A DNA stretch of 64,000 bases. It comes from Dyadobacter sp. LHD-138. GTDB taxonomy: Bacteria; Bacteroidota; Bacteroidia; Cytophagales; Spirosomataceae. Location: contig NZ_JAVFVU010000034.1 in the NCBI RefSeq assembly GCF_030929615.1, forward strand, positions 26,034 to 90,033, given 5' to 3'. The notes under the pieces were generated by a model that was not told where the DNA came from, ran no database searches, and saw only the letters and a list, made by a program, of their open reading frames with translations. Made by a program: the position numbers and the translations under genes. Shown here piece after piece: positions 8,508 through 15,596 of the stretch (position 1 is the first letter of the stretch; every line of letters begins with the position of its first letter).

Positions 8508-9929
8508 TTATTCGACAATCCCATTATAAAAAACAGGCTTTTCTGCTGATAAATCATACACAAACCCATTCACCACGGCAAATTTTACTTCTCCGTTTTT
8601 AGTCAGAATAAAAGTAGCTGTGTCTTCAAAAGTAGGTGGGGAAACCGGCTCCGGTTTGTTCCTTAGTATTTGCAAAGGAAGTTCCGTTGCTGAAATCCCT
8701 GATGTTGAAGCGTCGGGCTCCATTTTTATAAAAGTATAACCTTCTTTAAGCAACGCCCACGGATCGAGCTTATCCAGTTCATTGATTTCCTGATAAGATA
8801 CAGGAAGAGTTTTGCCTTTTTCCAAAGTATAACCGGTGGCATCAAATTCTTCGCTTCCAAAAAAGATAGAAAGATCTCCATACTCCTCGATCTTACTGTG
8901 ATAGAAAAAATTCGTAGCGTCTTCATCATTGACCTCGATACGGTCGATACCCAGATCGGTCTGGAATGTTTGGCCATCCTGCGTAACCGTGACGTTTTTG
9001 ATCAGCAAATCATAGATGTAACGGCTGTTTTCGGGCAGCGCATAATACGTTTCCCGGCCTTCGTTAATAAATGAATTTTCGGCAATGGCGTACAATCCTG
9101 ATAAAATGGACATGAAATTCAGCTTCCGGATGTATTGTTTTTCAGGATCGCCGACATATCCGCCGGATTCGATCAGTATTAATGTCGTTCCCCATTTTTG
9201 AATATTATCCCCAAAAGCCCTTGGTTCATAATCTTCGTTCCAGCGGCCCACCTGATTTGGGATATAATTTTGCAGCATCCGGTTCATCCCGGCAATTACC
9301 TGAATCGCCTTTTCACGTACGGTATTTACATTCCGTTCCTGGTCATAAGCCGTCGCCAGAAAGGAAATTGTTGCCAGTTTTGAAGTATTGCCAACGGAAT
9401 AACGTGGATTTTTATCATGTAAGTTAAAACCAAATTCCGGCTGCAGTGTTTGCTGCAAGGTTTTTAAAATCCGTGATTCAGGAGCTTGTAAATGCAAAGC
9501 GTCCCGGTTGATATCGATATTCTGAGCATTTCTTCTCTGGAAACGATGGGCTCCGTCGGGGTTGAGCATCGGGACAAAATAAAGCGTGGTCTCGGATAAA
9601 ATGAGTTTTCTTGCTTCATCAAAAGAATCATTTTTACCTTCCAGAAAATTCAGAATATCAAAGCAGGCCATCGTGGCAGTGGCCTCATCACCGTGCATCT
9701 GCGTCCATAGTAAAATTTTACGTGGCCCGTTACCGGTTTTAATATACTGTATCGGCCGCTCCTCAAAGGATTCGCCGACCTGTTTGATTTCATAAGCAGG
9801 GTTTTTCCGTCGTTTGTCAATCAAATCATTTACAGCGTCTTGTTTAAAGCGCCTCTTGGTTAAGGAAGTTTCCCTGAAAAGCGGATAAGCAGTATACAGA
9901 TTATTTTCGAAAGTGGTTTTCAAATTCAT
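8508..9929 (-). CDS. M14 family zinc carboxypeptidase, paralogue without signal peptide
   Basis: A 473-residue protein with the same M14 motif series as its neighbour: QMHGDEATATMA, NPDGAHRFQRRNAQNIDINRD, NLHDKNPRYS and LIESGGYVGD. The N-terminus (MNLKTTFENNLYTAYPLF) has no hydrophobic segment, and no in-frame upstream codons encode one, so the product should stay in the cytoplasm while its twin is exported. The pair probably arose by tandem duplication followed by loss or gain of the export signal. A TAnnTTTG box sits about 72 bp upstream, so it likely heads the two-gene unit. Confidence 0.9.
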   Translation of the reverse strand: MNLKTTFENNLYTAYPLFRETSLTKRRFKQDAVNDLIDKRRKNPAYEIKQVGESFEERPIQYIKTGNGPRKILLWTQMHGDEATATMACFDILNFLEGKNDSFDEARKLILSETTLYFVPMLNPDGAHRFQRRNAQNIDINRDALHLQAPESRILKTLQQTLQPEFGFNLHDKNPRYSVGNTSKLATISFLATAYDQERNVNTVREKAIQVIAGMNRMLQNYIPNQVGRWNEDYEPRAFGDNIQKWGTTLILIESGGYVGDPEKQYIRKLNFMSILSGLYAIAENSFINEGRETYYALPENSRYIYDLLIKNVTVTQDGQTFQTDLGIDRIEVNDEDATNFFYHSKIEEYGDLSIFFGSEEFDATGYTLEKGKTLPVSYQEINELDKLDPWALLKEGYTFIKMEPDASTSGISATELPLQILRNKPEPVSPPTFEDTATFILTKNGEVKFAVVNGFVYDLSAEKPVFYNGIVE

Positions 9930-10000
9930 GAATCGGGATTGGGCAAACTTGTAAAATTAAATATATCAGGCAGTTGATAAATTATTTTGTATTCCTGAAA

Positions 10001-10008
10001 CAAAAGTA
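10001..10008 (-). promoter_or_regulatory. -7 box for the M14 pair
   Basis: TACTTTTG on the minus strand fits TAnnTTTG and lies 72 bp before the start at 9929. A TTG on the same strand lies about 25 bp further upstream (10034-10036), slightly longer than the usual -33/-7 spacing. Confidence 0.5.
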
Positions 10009-10097
10009 AACACATTCCGTAAAACCGGTCGTACAATTTCTTCATGTTTAATGCAGATTTTTTGCAGAAATTGTTCCATTCTCTAACAAAGTTTTCT

Positions 10098-10105
10098 TAT
10101 CTTTG
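10098..10105 (+). promoter_or_regulatory. -7 box of the histidine operon leader
   Basis: TATCTTTG fits TAnnTTTG exactly, with a TTG at 10071-10073 (24-bp gap) as possible -33 element. Only four bases separate it from the ATG of the leader peptide at 10110, so transcription should begin at or within a base or two of that ATG. Confidence 0.65.
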
Positions 10106-10109
10106 CCCC

Positions 10110-10175
10110 ATGTTAAGAGCTGAAACATATCATCATTTTCATCAAAACCATTTGGTTTCCGGGCGTCTTGGGTGA
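10110..10175 (+). CDS. hisL: Histidine operon leader peptide
   Basis: A 21-codon frame encoding MLRAETYHHFHQNHLVSGRLG and a TGA stop. Four of the seven codons at 10131-10151 are His (CAT CAT TTT CAT CAA AAC CAT). It sits directly behind a promoter box, 170 bp before hisH, and is followed by a strong intrinsic terminator. This is the arrangement of a ribosome-mediated amino acid attenuator: scarcity of charged tRNA-His stalls the ribosome on the His codons. The last codons (10161-10172) also form one arm of the antiterminator. Because the promoter box abuts the ATG, the leader is probably translated from a leaderless end. Confidence 0.85.
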   Translation: MLRAETYHHFHQNHLVSGRLG

Positions 10176-10231
10176 TGTGTTTTTGCAAGTAGTGTTGTAA
10201 TAAGGTTGAATACATAGTATCCCAGAAGCCC
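10161..10231 (+). promoter_or_regulatory. Predicted antiterminator of the his attenuator
   Basis: GGGCGTCTTGGG at 10161-10172, within the last codons of the leader peptide, can pair with CCCAGAAGCCC at 10221-10231, with one mismatch and one bulged base. The second arm includes the first five bases of the terminator stem (10227-10231), so the two structures exclude each other. A ribosome stalled at 10131-10151 leaves the first arm free (operon on); a ribosome at the stop codon 10173-10175 covers it (terminator forms, operon off). Confidence 0.7.
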
Positions 10232-10262
10232 GATTCCGTAAACGAATCGGGCTTTGTTTTTT
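10227..10262 (+). terminator. Attenuator terminator upstream of hisH
   Basis: A perfect 10-bp stem, AGCCCGATTC / GAATCGGGCT, with a 7-nt loop and a T-rich tail (TTTGTTTTTT). It lies between the leader peptide and hisH, so it must be read through for the operon to be expressed. Confidence 0.9.
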
Positions 10263-10345
10263 CTGGTGTATCAGATTTTAGCTTTGTCAGTGCTCATGTT
10301 TTTAAAATTTAACAGTCTTCCGGCTAAAATCTAAATCCGAAACGA

Positions 10346-10933
10346 ATGAAAACCGTTATTATCAAGTACAATGCGGGAAATGTGCAGTCGGTGATGTATG
10401 CGCTCGACCGAATTGGCGTTGATTATTTATACACAGATGACGAAGCAGAAATACGTTCTGCGGATAAAGTGATTTTTCCGGGGGTGGGGGAAGCAAGTAC
10501 CACAATGCATTATTTGCGTGAAAAAGGACTGGATAAAATCATTCCTTCCCTGAAACAGCCGGTATTGGGTACCTGTGTTGGCATGCAGCTGATGTGCCGT
10601 TTTTCAGAAGAAAATAATACGACCTGTATGGGTATTTTTGATGTCGATGTAAAACGTTTTCCGGCAACACCGGGTATCAAGGTGCCGCACATGGGCTGGA
10701 ACAATATCACCAATTACAAGTCAGATCTGACAAAAGGTCTGATCGACAACGCCTACGTTTATTTCGTTCACAGTTATGCGGCGCCCGTGTGTGAATACAC
10801 CGTTGCCACCTGCGACTACATCAGCCCATTCAGTGCGATGTTGCATAAAGATAATTTCCATGCAGCCCAGTTTCATTGTGAAATCAGCGGTGACGTCGGA
10901 CAAAAAATATTAGAAAACTTCCTAAAACGCTAA
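10346..10933 (+). CDS. hisH: Imidazole glycerol phosphate synthase, glutaminase subunit HisH
   Basis: A 195-residue class I glutamine amidotransferase. The nucleophile is Cys77 in GTCVGMQ, and the His/Glu pair is H177 and E179 in FHCE near the C-terminus. HisH hydrolyses glutamine and channels ammonia to HisF, which makes imidazole glycerol phosphate and AICAR from PRFAR. It is the first structural gene after the attenuator; hisA and hisF follow, so both halves of the synthase are made together. The earlier pathway genes (hisG, D, C, B) are not in the window and must lie elsewhere. Confidence 0.96.
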   Translation: MKTVIIKYNAGNVQSVMYALDRIGVDYLYTDDEAEIRSADKVIFPGVGEASTTMHYLREKGLDKIIPSLKQPVLGTCVGMQLMCRFSEENNTTCMGIFDVDVKRFPATPGIKVPHMGWNNITNYKSDLTKGLIDNAYVYFVHSYAAPVCEYTVATCDYISPFSAMLHKDNFHAAQFHCEISGDVGQKILENFLKR

Positions 10934-10938
10934 CGAAC

Positions 10939-10982
10939 CAGGCCTGAAAGGCCGCTATACCTTAACGCAGGCCATCGGCCTG
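10939..10982 (+). repeat. Two small GGCC hairpins between hisH and hisA
   Basis: GGCCT-gaa-AGGCC at 10941-10953 and CAGGCC-atc-GGCCTG at 10968-10982 fill the 54-bp gap. The second hairpin ends five bases before the hisA start codon and could limit ribosome access. There is no T tract, so these are not terminators. Confidence 0.6.
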
Positions 10983-10987
10983 AGACT

Positions 10988-11710
10988 ATGATCCAGATAA
11001 TTCCAGCCATAGACATGATCGACGGAAAGTGTGTCCGTCTAACCCAGGGAGATTACGGTAAAAAAACGATATACAATGAAAACCCTCTGGAAGTAGCCCT
11101 GGAATTCCAGGATGCAGGTTTAACCCGATTACATTTGGTAGACCTTGACGGAGCGAAAGCGAAAAAGGTTGTCAATTGGAAGGTACTTGAAAAAATCGCA
11201 ACCCAAACCTCTCTGCATATTGATTTTGGCGGTGGCGTCCAATCCGAGGAAGATATCCGCGTAGTATTTGAAAGCGGAGCAAAACAGGTTACCGGCGGCA
11301 GTGTGGCCGTGAAACAACCGGCATTATTTAAAAACTGGCTGGAAGTTTATGGCGGAGATAAAATCATCTTAGGCGCAGACGCTAAAAACGAAAAAGTAGC
11401 GGTAAGTGGCTGGGAAGAAGGAACCGAACTCTGGGTTTACGATTTCGTAGAGGAATATGTAGACAAGGGCGTCAAATACACCATCAGCACCGATGTTGCC
11501 AAAGATGGACTGTTACAAGGACCATCCTTTGACCTGTATAAAAATTTGCAGGAGAAATGTCCGGATCTGCATATCATTGCCAGCGGTGGCATCAGCGGCC
11601 TGGAAGATGTGGAAAAACTTGCTGAAATGAATATCTACGGTGTTATTATAGGGAAGGCGATCTACGAAAACCGGATCAGTCTGGCCGATCTACAACGATT
11701 TTTAGCTTAA
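10988..11710 (+). CDS. hisA: Phosphoribosylformimino-5-aminoimidazole carboxamide ribotide isomerase HisA
   Basis: A 240-residue TIM barrel. It converts ProFAR to PRFAR, the substrate of HisF. The N-terminal strand IPAIDMIDGKCVRLTQGDY carries the catalytic Asp and the usual phosphate-side residues. The second half has ISTDVAKDGLLQGPS with the second catalytic Asp, and IIASGGISG forms the C-terminal phosphate-binding loop. It is followed by hisF after 4 bp, so the two related barrels are translated from one message. Length is normal for the family. Confidence 0.96.
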   Translation: MIQIIPAIDMIDGKCVRLTQGDYGKKTIYNENPLEVALEFQDAGLTRLHLVDLDGAKAKKVVNWKVLEKIATQTSLHIDFGGGVQSEEDIRVVFESGAKQVTGGSVAVKQPALFKNWLEVYGGDKIILGADAKNEKVAVSGWEEGTELWVYDFVEEYVDKGVKYTISTDVAKDGLLQGPSFDLYKNLQEKCPDLHIIASGGISGLEDVEKLAEMNIYGVIIGKAIYENRISLADLQRFLA

Positions 11711-11714
11711 AATT

Positions 11715-12491
11715 ATGCTGACAAAACGCATTATACCTTGCCTGGACGTAAAAGACGGACGCACCGTTAAAGGAGTAAATTTTGTAAACCTTCGTGATGC
11801 CGGTGATGCTGTCGAACTTGGCGCGCTTTACGCGGCGCAGGGAGCGGACGAACTCGTTTATCTCGATATCGCAGCCACAGTTGAAGGCCGGTCAACTTTT
11901 ATTGATCTGGTTCGGCGGGTAGCGCACACCATCAATATTCCTTTTACTGTGGGTGGTGGAATTTCCTCGATCGCTGATGTTTCGGCATTATTACATGCGG
12001 GCGCCGACAAGGTTTCCATCAACTCATCGGCCGTGCGTAACCCGGATCTGATCAACGAGCTTGCGCTGGAATTTGGAAGTCAGTGTATTGTCGTGGCCAT
12101 CGATACGCGTTGTGTGGAAACCAGTGCAGGTGTTTTTGAGCATATCGTTCATACGCACGGCGGAAGAAAACCGACCGAACTTCGCACAATTCCCTGGGCG
12201 AAAGAAGTGGAAGAACGCGGAGCAGGTGAGCTTTTGCTGACATCCATGGATACGGATGGTACTAAAAACGGTTTTGCACTGGAATTGACTTCGACAATTT
12301 CGGCCAATGCCAACATCCCCGTAATCGCATCGGGAGGTGCCGGAAATATGGAGCATTTTTACGATGTTTTTACAGAAGGAAAGGCAGATGCGGGACTGGC
12401 CGCGAGTATTTTTCACTTCCGTGAAATAGATATTCCTGATTTGAAGCAATATTTACAGAATAAAGCGCTTCCGATGCGCATGACAAAATAA
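11715..12491 (+). CDS. hisF: Imidazole glycerol phosphate synthase, cyclase subunit HisF
   Basis: A 258-residue TIM barrel that takes ammonia from HisH and PRFAR to make imidazole glycerol phosphate. The signature N-terminus IIPCLDVKDGRTVKGVNF holds catalytic Asp11, and VVAIDTRCV holds the second Asp. Phosphate loops VGGGISS and IASGGAG are intact. The gene starts 4 bp after hisA and ends 48 bp before hisIE. Length matches the family. Confidence 0.97.
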   Translation: MLTKRIIPCLDVKDGRTVKGVNFVNLRDAGDAVELGALYAAQGADELVYLDIAATVEGRSTFIDLVRRVAHTINIPFTVGGGISSIADVSALLHAGADKVSINSSAVRNPDLINELALEFGSQCIVVAIDTRCVETSAGVFEHIVHTHGGRKPTELRTIPWAKEVEERGAGELLLTSMDTDGTKNGFALELTSTISANANIPVIASGGAGNMEHFYDVFTEGKADAGLAASIFHFREIDIPDLKQYLQNKALPMRMTK

Positions 12492-12539
12492 ATTCACTGT
12501 CGTTGATGACGGCCCAAATTTTACTTACAACCTTATACA

Positions 12540-13169
12540 ATGAGTAACGAACTTTCAACCATAGATTTTACCAAGTCGTCCGACGGGCTTGTTCCGGCTG
12601 TTATCCAGGATGCTAAAACCTCAGTTGTTTTAATGCTGGGTTACATGAATAAAGATGCTTTTGACAAAACACAGGCGGAAGGTAAAGTGACCTTTTTCAG
12701 CCGTAGCAAACAGCGTCTCTGGACAAAAGGTGAAACATCGGATAATTTTCTTTTCGTGAAAGAAATACTGGCTGATTGTGACGGAGACACCATCCTGATC
12801 AAAGCCGAGCCTGCCGGGCCAACTTGTCATACTGGCGATGATACCTGTTTTGGGGAAAAAAATAACGGCAATACCCGGATCGGGGAAGCAGCGTTCCTCA
12901 ATTATCTTCAGAAAGACATTATCCGCGACAGAAAACTTAATCCTTCCGACGATTCTTACACAAGCAGCTTGTTTAAAAGAGGTGTGAATAAAATTGCACA
13001 GAAAGTAGGGGAAGAAGCCGTTGAGGTTGTTATTGAAGCGAAAGATAACGATGATGGGCTCTTTAAAGGAGAAGTGAGCGACTTGCTTTTTCACCTGCTG
13101 GTGCTTTTGGAACAAAAAAACATTGACTTAGACGAGGTAATTAGCGTACTTCGTAGCCGTCACTCATAA
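12540..13169 (+). CDS. hisIE: Bifunctional phosphoribosyl-AMP cyclohydrolase / phosphoribosyl-ATP pyrophosphatase HisIE
   Basis: A 209-residue fusion. The N-terminal HisI part (about residues 1-110) has GYMNKDAF, FFSRSK and the metal-binding cysteines in CDGDT and CHTGDDTC. The C-terminal HisE part (about 115-209) has the all-alpha signature with GEEAVEVVIEAKD. Together they hydrolyse PR-ATP to PR-AMP and open the ring to give ProFAR, the substrate of HisA. It closes the his cluster. The next gene starts only 13 bp downstream, so read-through into the membrane-protein genes is likely. Confidence 0.96.
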   Translation: MSNELSTIDFTKSSDGLVPAVIQDAKTSVVLMLGYMNKDAFDKTQAEGKVTFFSRSKQRLWTKGETSDNFLFVKEILADCDGDTILIKAEPAGPTCHTGDDTCFGEKNNGNTRIGEAAFLNYLQKDIIRDRKLNPSDDSYTSSLFKRGVNKIAQKVGEEAVEVVIEAKDNDDGLFKGEVSDLLFHLLVLLEQKNIDLDEVISVLRSRHS

Positions 13170-13182
13170 AAACCGAAGCCAT

Positions 13183-13518
13183 ATGAATTTATTAATACGC
13201 CTTCTAATCAGTACATTGGCCATTGTCGTTGCATCAAAGCTCGTTCCGGGCGTTATCGTCGATAGCTGGACGACCGCCGCAGTTGTTGCCATTGTTTTAG
13301 GGATTCTCAATACATTTCTCAAGCCGGTGCTTCAGATTCTTGCGCTGCCGATCACCATTCTGACGCTTGGGATTTTCTATTTTGTAATCAACGTATTCAT
13401 TATTTATCTGGCTACTTATCTGGTTGATGGTTTCGCGGTAAGCGGATTTATATCGGCCTTGATTTTTGGTCTGGTCGTTTCAGTAGTTTCTGCGATCCTT
13501 GGTATGTTTTTAGATTAG
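13183..13518 (+). CDS. Phage holin superfamily IV-like membrane protein
   Basis: A 111-residue, very hydrophobic protein with four predicted membrane segments. The pattern, with NTFLKPVLQILALPITILTLG in the middle, matches the chromosomal Phage_holin_4_2 family found in many non-lysogenic bacteria. It is not evidence of a prophage. The function is unknown; such proteins may be housekeeping membrane components. It follows hisIE by 13 bp. Confidence 0.8.
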   Translation: MNLLIRLLISTLAIVVASKLVPGVIVDSWTTAAVVAIVLGILNTFLKPVLQILALPITILTLGIFYFVINVFIIYLATYLVDGFAVSGFISALIFGLVVSVVSAILGMFLD

Positions 13519-13575
13519 TATTCCGTTTGGATACTAATGTCAGGTCAAACCACTTGCAGTGCAAATTACACGCCT

Positions 13576-13914
13576 ATGTTTAACCAACTTGAAGAAATTA
13601 AGGATACGCTTTTTAAATATTTCGAAACAAGGATCGATCTGTTTAAAATTGAGACAAGAGATAAAATAGAACGCATGGTCGTCATGGCCGTGTATGCTTT
13701 GCTCGTGCTGAGCGTCGCCCTTGTCGTTTTTATTCTGATTGTCATTTTACTGGGGACTTTTTTGAATAAATGGCTGCAAAGCGATTATCTGGGTTACCTG
13801 ATTTTACTGGGTATTTTTATAATCAAGTTAATCCTGACAATCAGTTTCAGAAAGCAGCTGGTAGGTTTTATTCGTAATATAATCATTCGTTTTGTTCAGA
13901 TAAAAGAGGATTAA
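13576..13914 (+). CDS. Phage holin family-like (YqjE-type) membrane protein
   Basis: A protein of about 112 residues. An amphipathic N-terminal helix (MFNQLEEIKDTLFKYFETRI) is followed by two hydrophobic spans and a basic C-terminal tail. This is the layout of Actinobacterial holin-X/YqjE-like proteins, often found beside YtxH- or DUF883-type stress proteins, as here with the next gene. An in-frame ATG exists at 13537, but its extra residues (MSGQTTCSANYTP) look like leader sequence, so the start at 13576 is preferred. The function is unknown. Confidence 0.7.
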   Translation: MFNQLEEIKDTLFKYFETRIDLFKIETRDKIERMVVMAVYALLVLSVALVVFILIVILLGTFLNKWLQSDYLGYLILLGIFIIKLILTISFRKQLVGFIRNIIIRFVQIKED

Positions 13915-13915
13915 G

Positions 13916-13956
13916 TCCCGGGAAGGTTGCCTGTGGAAAAGATAGTTTTCCCGGGA
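13916..13956 (+). other. Inverted repeat after the holin-like gene
   Basis: TCCCGGGAA at 13916-13924 pairs perfectly with TTCCCGGGA at 13948-13956 across a 23-nt loop. The long loop and weak T tract make it a poor terminator; it may be a processing or pausing structure. Confidence 0.45.
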
Positions 13957-13961
13957 ATTAC

Positions 13962-13969
13962 TATTTTTG
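13962..13969 (+). promoter_or_regulatory. Candidate -7 box for the 14019 gene
   Basis: TATTTTTG fits TAnnTTTG, 50 bp before the start at 14019. No good -33 element is visible. Confidence 0.4.
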
Positions 13970-14018
13970 GGTATCTTAATGGTTACTTATGAGCAATGCT
14001 TTAATATAGATTCATGAT

Positions 14019-14444
14019 ATGAGTAGTTCTCCGATAGATTTATCTGTAAAGTTGTCGAAACCATTCTCATCAGATACAGATGCTGAAAAAGAGGATTTGC
14101 TGAAGGAGGCGCATCTTTATCGTGATAAGCTTGAGTTGCAATGGGACGACCTTAAAAAGGACGCAACCGATTATGGCAAGCAGGCTTTGATCATTGGCGG
14201 TGTGATTGCAACCACTTATCTGGTGATGGAAGCGGTGCTTCCGGATGCCAAAAAGAAAGAAAAAGGAATAATTGAGCCTGAAAAGCCGGAAGCACAGCGT
14301 GCAGTTCGCGAAAAGAAAAGTAATTTTGCGATAGGTGAAGTCGTACAAAGCTTAGTATGGACATTGGCAGTGGGATGGGCGCGCCAAAAGCTAAAGAATT
14401 TTATTGCAGATGATCAAGAAGCGGATGAAAATATCGAATCATAA
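14019..14444 (+). CDS. Small membrane-anchored protein, YtxH/DUF883-like
   Basis: A 141-residue protein. A charged N-terminal half (about residues 24-52, EKEDLLKEAHLYRDKLELQWDD and following) suggests a helical or coiled segment. One hydrophobic span follows (about 55-72), then a Lys/Glu-rich linker, a second moderately hydrophobic stretch (EVVQSLVWTLAVGWA) and an acidic end. It is not firmly assigned to a family; the pairing with a holin-like neighbour resembles stress-response membrane clusters. Its 3' end overlaps the start of the next gene. Confidence 0.65.
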   Translation: MSSSPIDLSVKLSKPFSSDTDAEKEDLLKEAHLYRDKLELQWDDLKKDATDYGKQALIIGGVIATTYLVMEAVLPDAKKKEKGIIEPEKPEAQRAVREKKSNFAIGEVVQSLVWTLAVGWARQKLKNFIADDQEADENIES

Positions 14445-15201
14445 AATAGCAGACCTCCTTACAGCCAGAAAAGAAGAGAAAAGAAAATCTTTCGCTGTCC
14501 TTCTGGATCCTGATAAAGTGGACTTTAACACTTTTTCGGCGTTTCTCAGCAAAGCCGTTGAAAATGAGGTCGACTTTTTTTTCGTAGGTGGCAGTCTGAT
14601 TACAAATTATGCCATTGATCAGCTGATAGCAGCTATTCAGGAACAAACCAATATTCCAACGATACTTTTTCCGGGAAACAGTCTGCATATTGACCCCTCG
14701 GCGGATGCTATTTTATTATTGTCTCTTATTTCGGGAAGAAACCCGGATTTTCTGATCGGGCAGCATGTGATTGCCGCACCGATGTTAAAGAAAAGTGGCA
14801 TAGAGGTATTGCCAACAGGGTATATGCTGGTTGAAAGCGGCAAGCTTACAACCGTTTCCTACATCAGCAACACCACGCCGATACCGCATGATAAGGCTGC
14901 TATTGCCGCTTGTACGGCCATGGCCGGTGAGATGTTAGGTCTGAGAAATATTTTCCTGGATGCAGGAAGCGGAGCACAAATACCGGTTTCGGCAGAGATG
15001 ATTGCCGCCGTTCGTGCAGCGGTTGATACCCCCATCATTGTAGGCGGAGGAATAGATTCAAGTGAGAAAGCTTTGCTTGCCTTGCAGGCCGGCGCGGATG
15101 TGGTTGTGGTGGGTAATGGAATAGAACAAAACCAAAATCTGCTTCCTGAGGTAGCGGCCGCCGTCAAAATGTTTAACCTCCAATTGGAAAAGGTTTACTA
15201 G
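14425..15201 (+). CDS. Geranylgeranylglyceryl/heptaprenylglyceryl phosphate synthase (GGGPS/PcrB)
   Basis: A protein of about 258 residues with a modified TIM barrel. SFAVLLDPDKV at the N-terminus, FVGGSL, and IVGGGIDS plus GADVVVVGNGIE at the C-terminus form the phosphate- and prenyl-binding signature. The family joins an sn-glycerol-1-phosphate to a polyprenyl diphosphate, giving an archaeal-type ether lipid precursor; Bacteroidota carry the group II form. Start choice is uncertain: ATG codons at 14410 and 14425 both overlap the end of the upstream gene, which implies translational coupling. The shorter one fits family length best. Confidence 0.88.
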   Translation: MKISNHKIADLLTARKEEKRKSFAVLLDPDKVDFNTFSAFLSKAVENEVDFFFVGGSLITNYAIDQLIAAIQEQTNIPTILFPGNSLHIDPSADAILLLSLISGRNPDFLIGQHVIAAPMLKKSGIEVLPTGYMLVESGKLTTVSYISNTTPIPHDKAAIAACTAMAGEMLGLRNIFLDAGSGAQIPVSAEMIAAVRAAVDTPIIVGGGIDSSEKALLALQAGADVVVVGNGIEQNQNLLPEVAAAVKMFNLQLEKVY

Positions 15202-15290
15202 ACTTAGGGGGTAATATATTGTACTAAAGGAAGGGGTTTCATTATTTTCTAAGGAAATTTTAAGTTCTTGGAAAAATACAATCCAAAATA

Positions 15291-15323
15291 TTGGGATAAT
15301 TGAAACTTATCATGCTATCTTTG
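15291..15323 (+). promoter_or_regulatory. Promoter of the small lipoprotein gene
   Basis: TTG at 15291-15293 and TATCTTTG at 15316-15323 with a 22-bp gap match the Bacteroidota -33/-7 layout. The start codon follows at 15350. Confidence 0.65.
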
Positions 15324-15349
15324 TAGCGAACCTTAATTACACCCAAGAA

Positions 15350-15529
15350 ATGAAAAAATTCGTAGCATTTGCGTTTGTTGCCGGAATGGTAGCTTTCGCT
15401 TCTTGTACAAGCAAGCCAAAAGAAGAAGCAGCTGATTCTACTGCTGTAACTGTTGAGACTCCAATCGTTGATACTGTTGCTGTTGATTCTGTTGCAACAG
15501 ATACAGCTAAAGCTGATTCAGTGAAATAA
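15350..15529 (+). CDS. Small lipoprotein with acidic Thr/Val/Asp tail
   Basis: A 59-residue frame. MKKFVAFAFVAGMVAFASC is a lipoprotein signal with Cys19 as lipidation site. The mature part is only about 40 residues, dominated by Asp, Val, Thr, Ser and Ala, with a repeated VDT/VDS/TDT/ADS pattern. It has its own promoter and a strong terminator, so it is expressed as a single-gene unit, probably at high level. No function is known; an abundant surface or periplasmic spacer lipoprotein is possible. Confidence 0.75.
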   Translation: MKKFVAFAFVAGMVAFASCTSKPKEEAADSTAVTVETPIVDTVAVDSVATDTAKADSVK

Positions 15530-15555
15530 TTTTGAGCTCTTGTTGAAAATTACTG

Positions 15556-15587
15556 AAAAGCCTTATTTATAAGGCTTTTCTTTTTTT
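15556..15587 (+). terminator. Terminator of the small lipoprotein gene
   Basis: A perfect 10-bp stem, AAAAGCCTTA / TAAGGCTTTT, with a TTTA loop and a CTTTTTTT tail, 26 bp past the stop codon. Confidence 0.92.
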
Positions 15588-15596
15588 ATTTAGGGT

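Noticed and set aside
12024..12449. A 141-codon frame on the minus strand
   Set aside because: It is antisense to hisF, which has all catalytic motifs; the translation looks random.
13183..13914. Prophage remnant suggested by two holin-like genes
   Set aside because: Both families are common chromosomal membrane proteins; there is no integrase, capsid, lysin or attachment site nearby.
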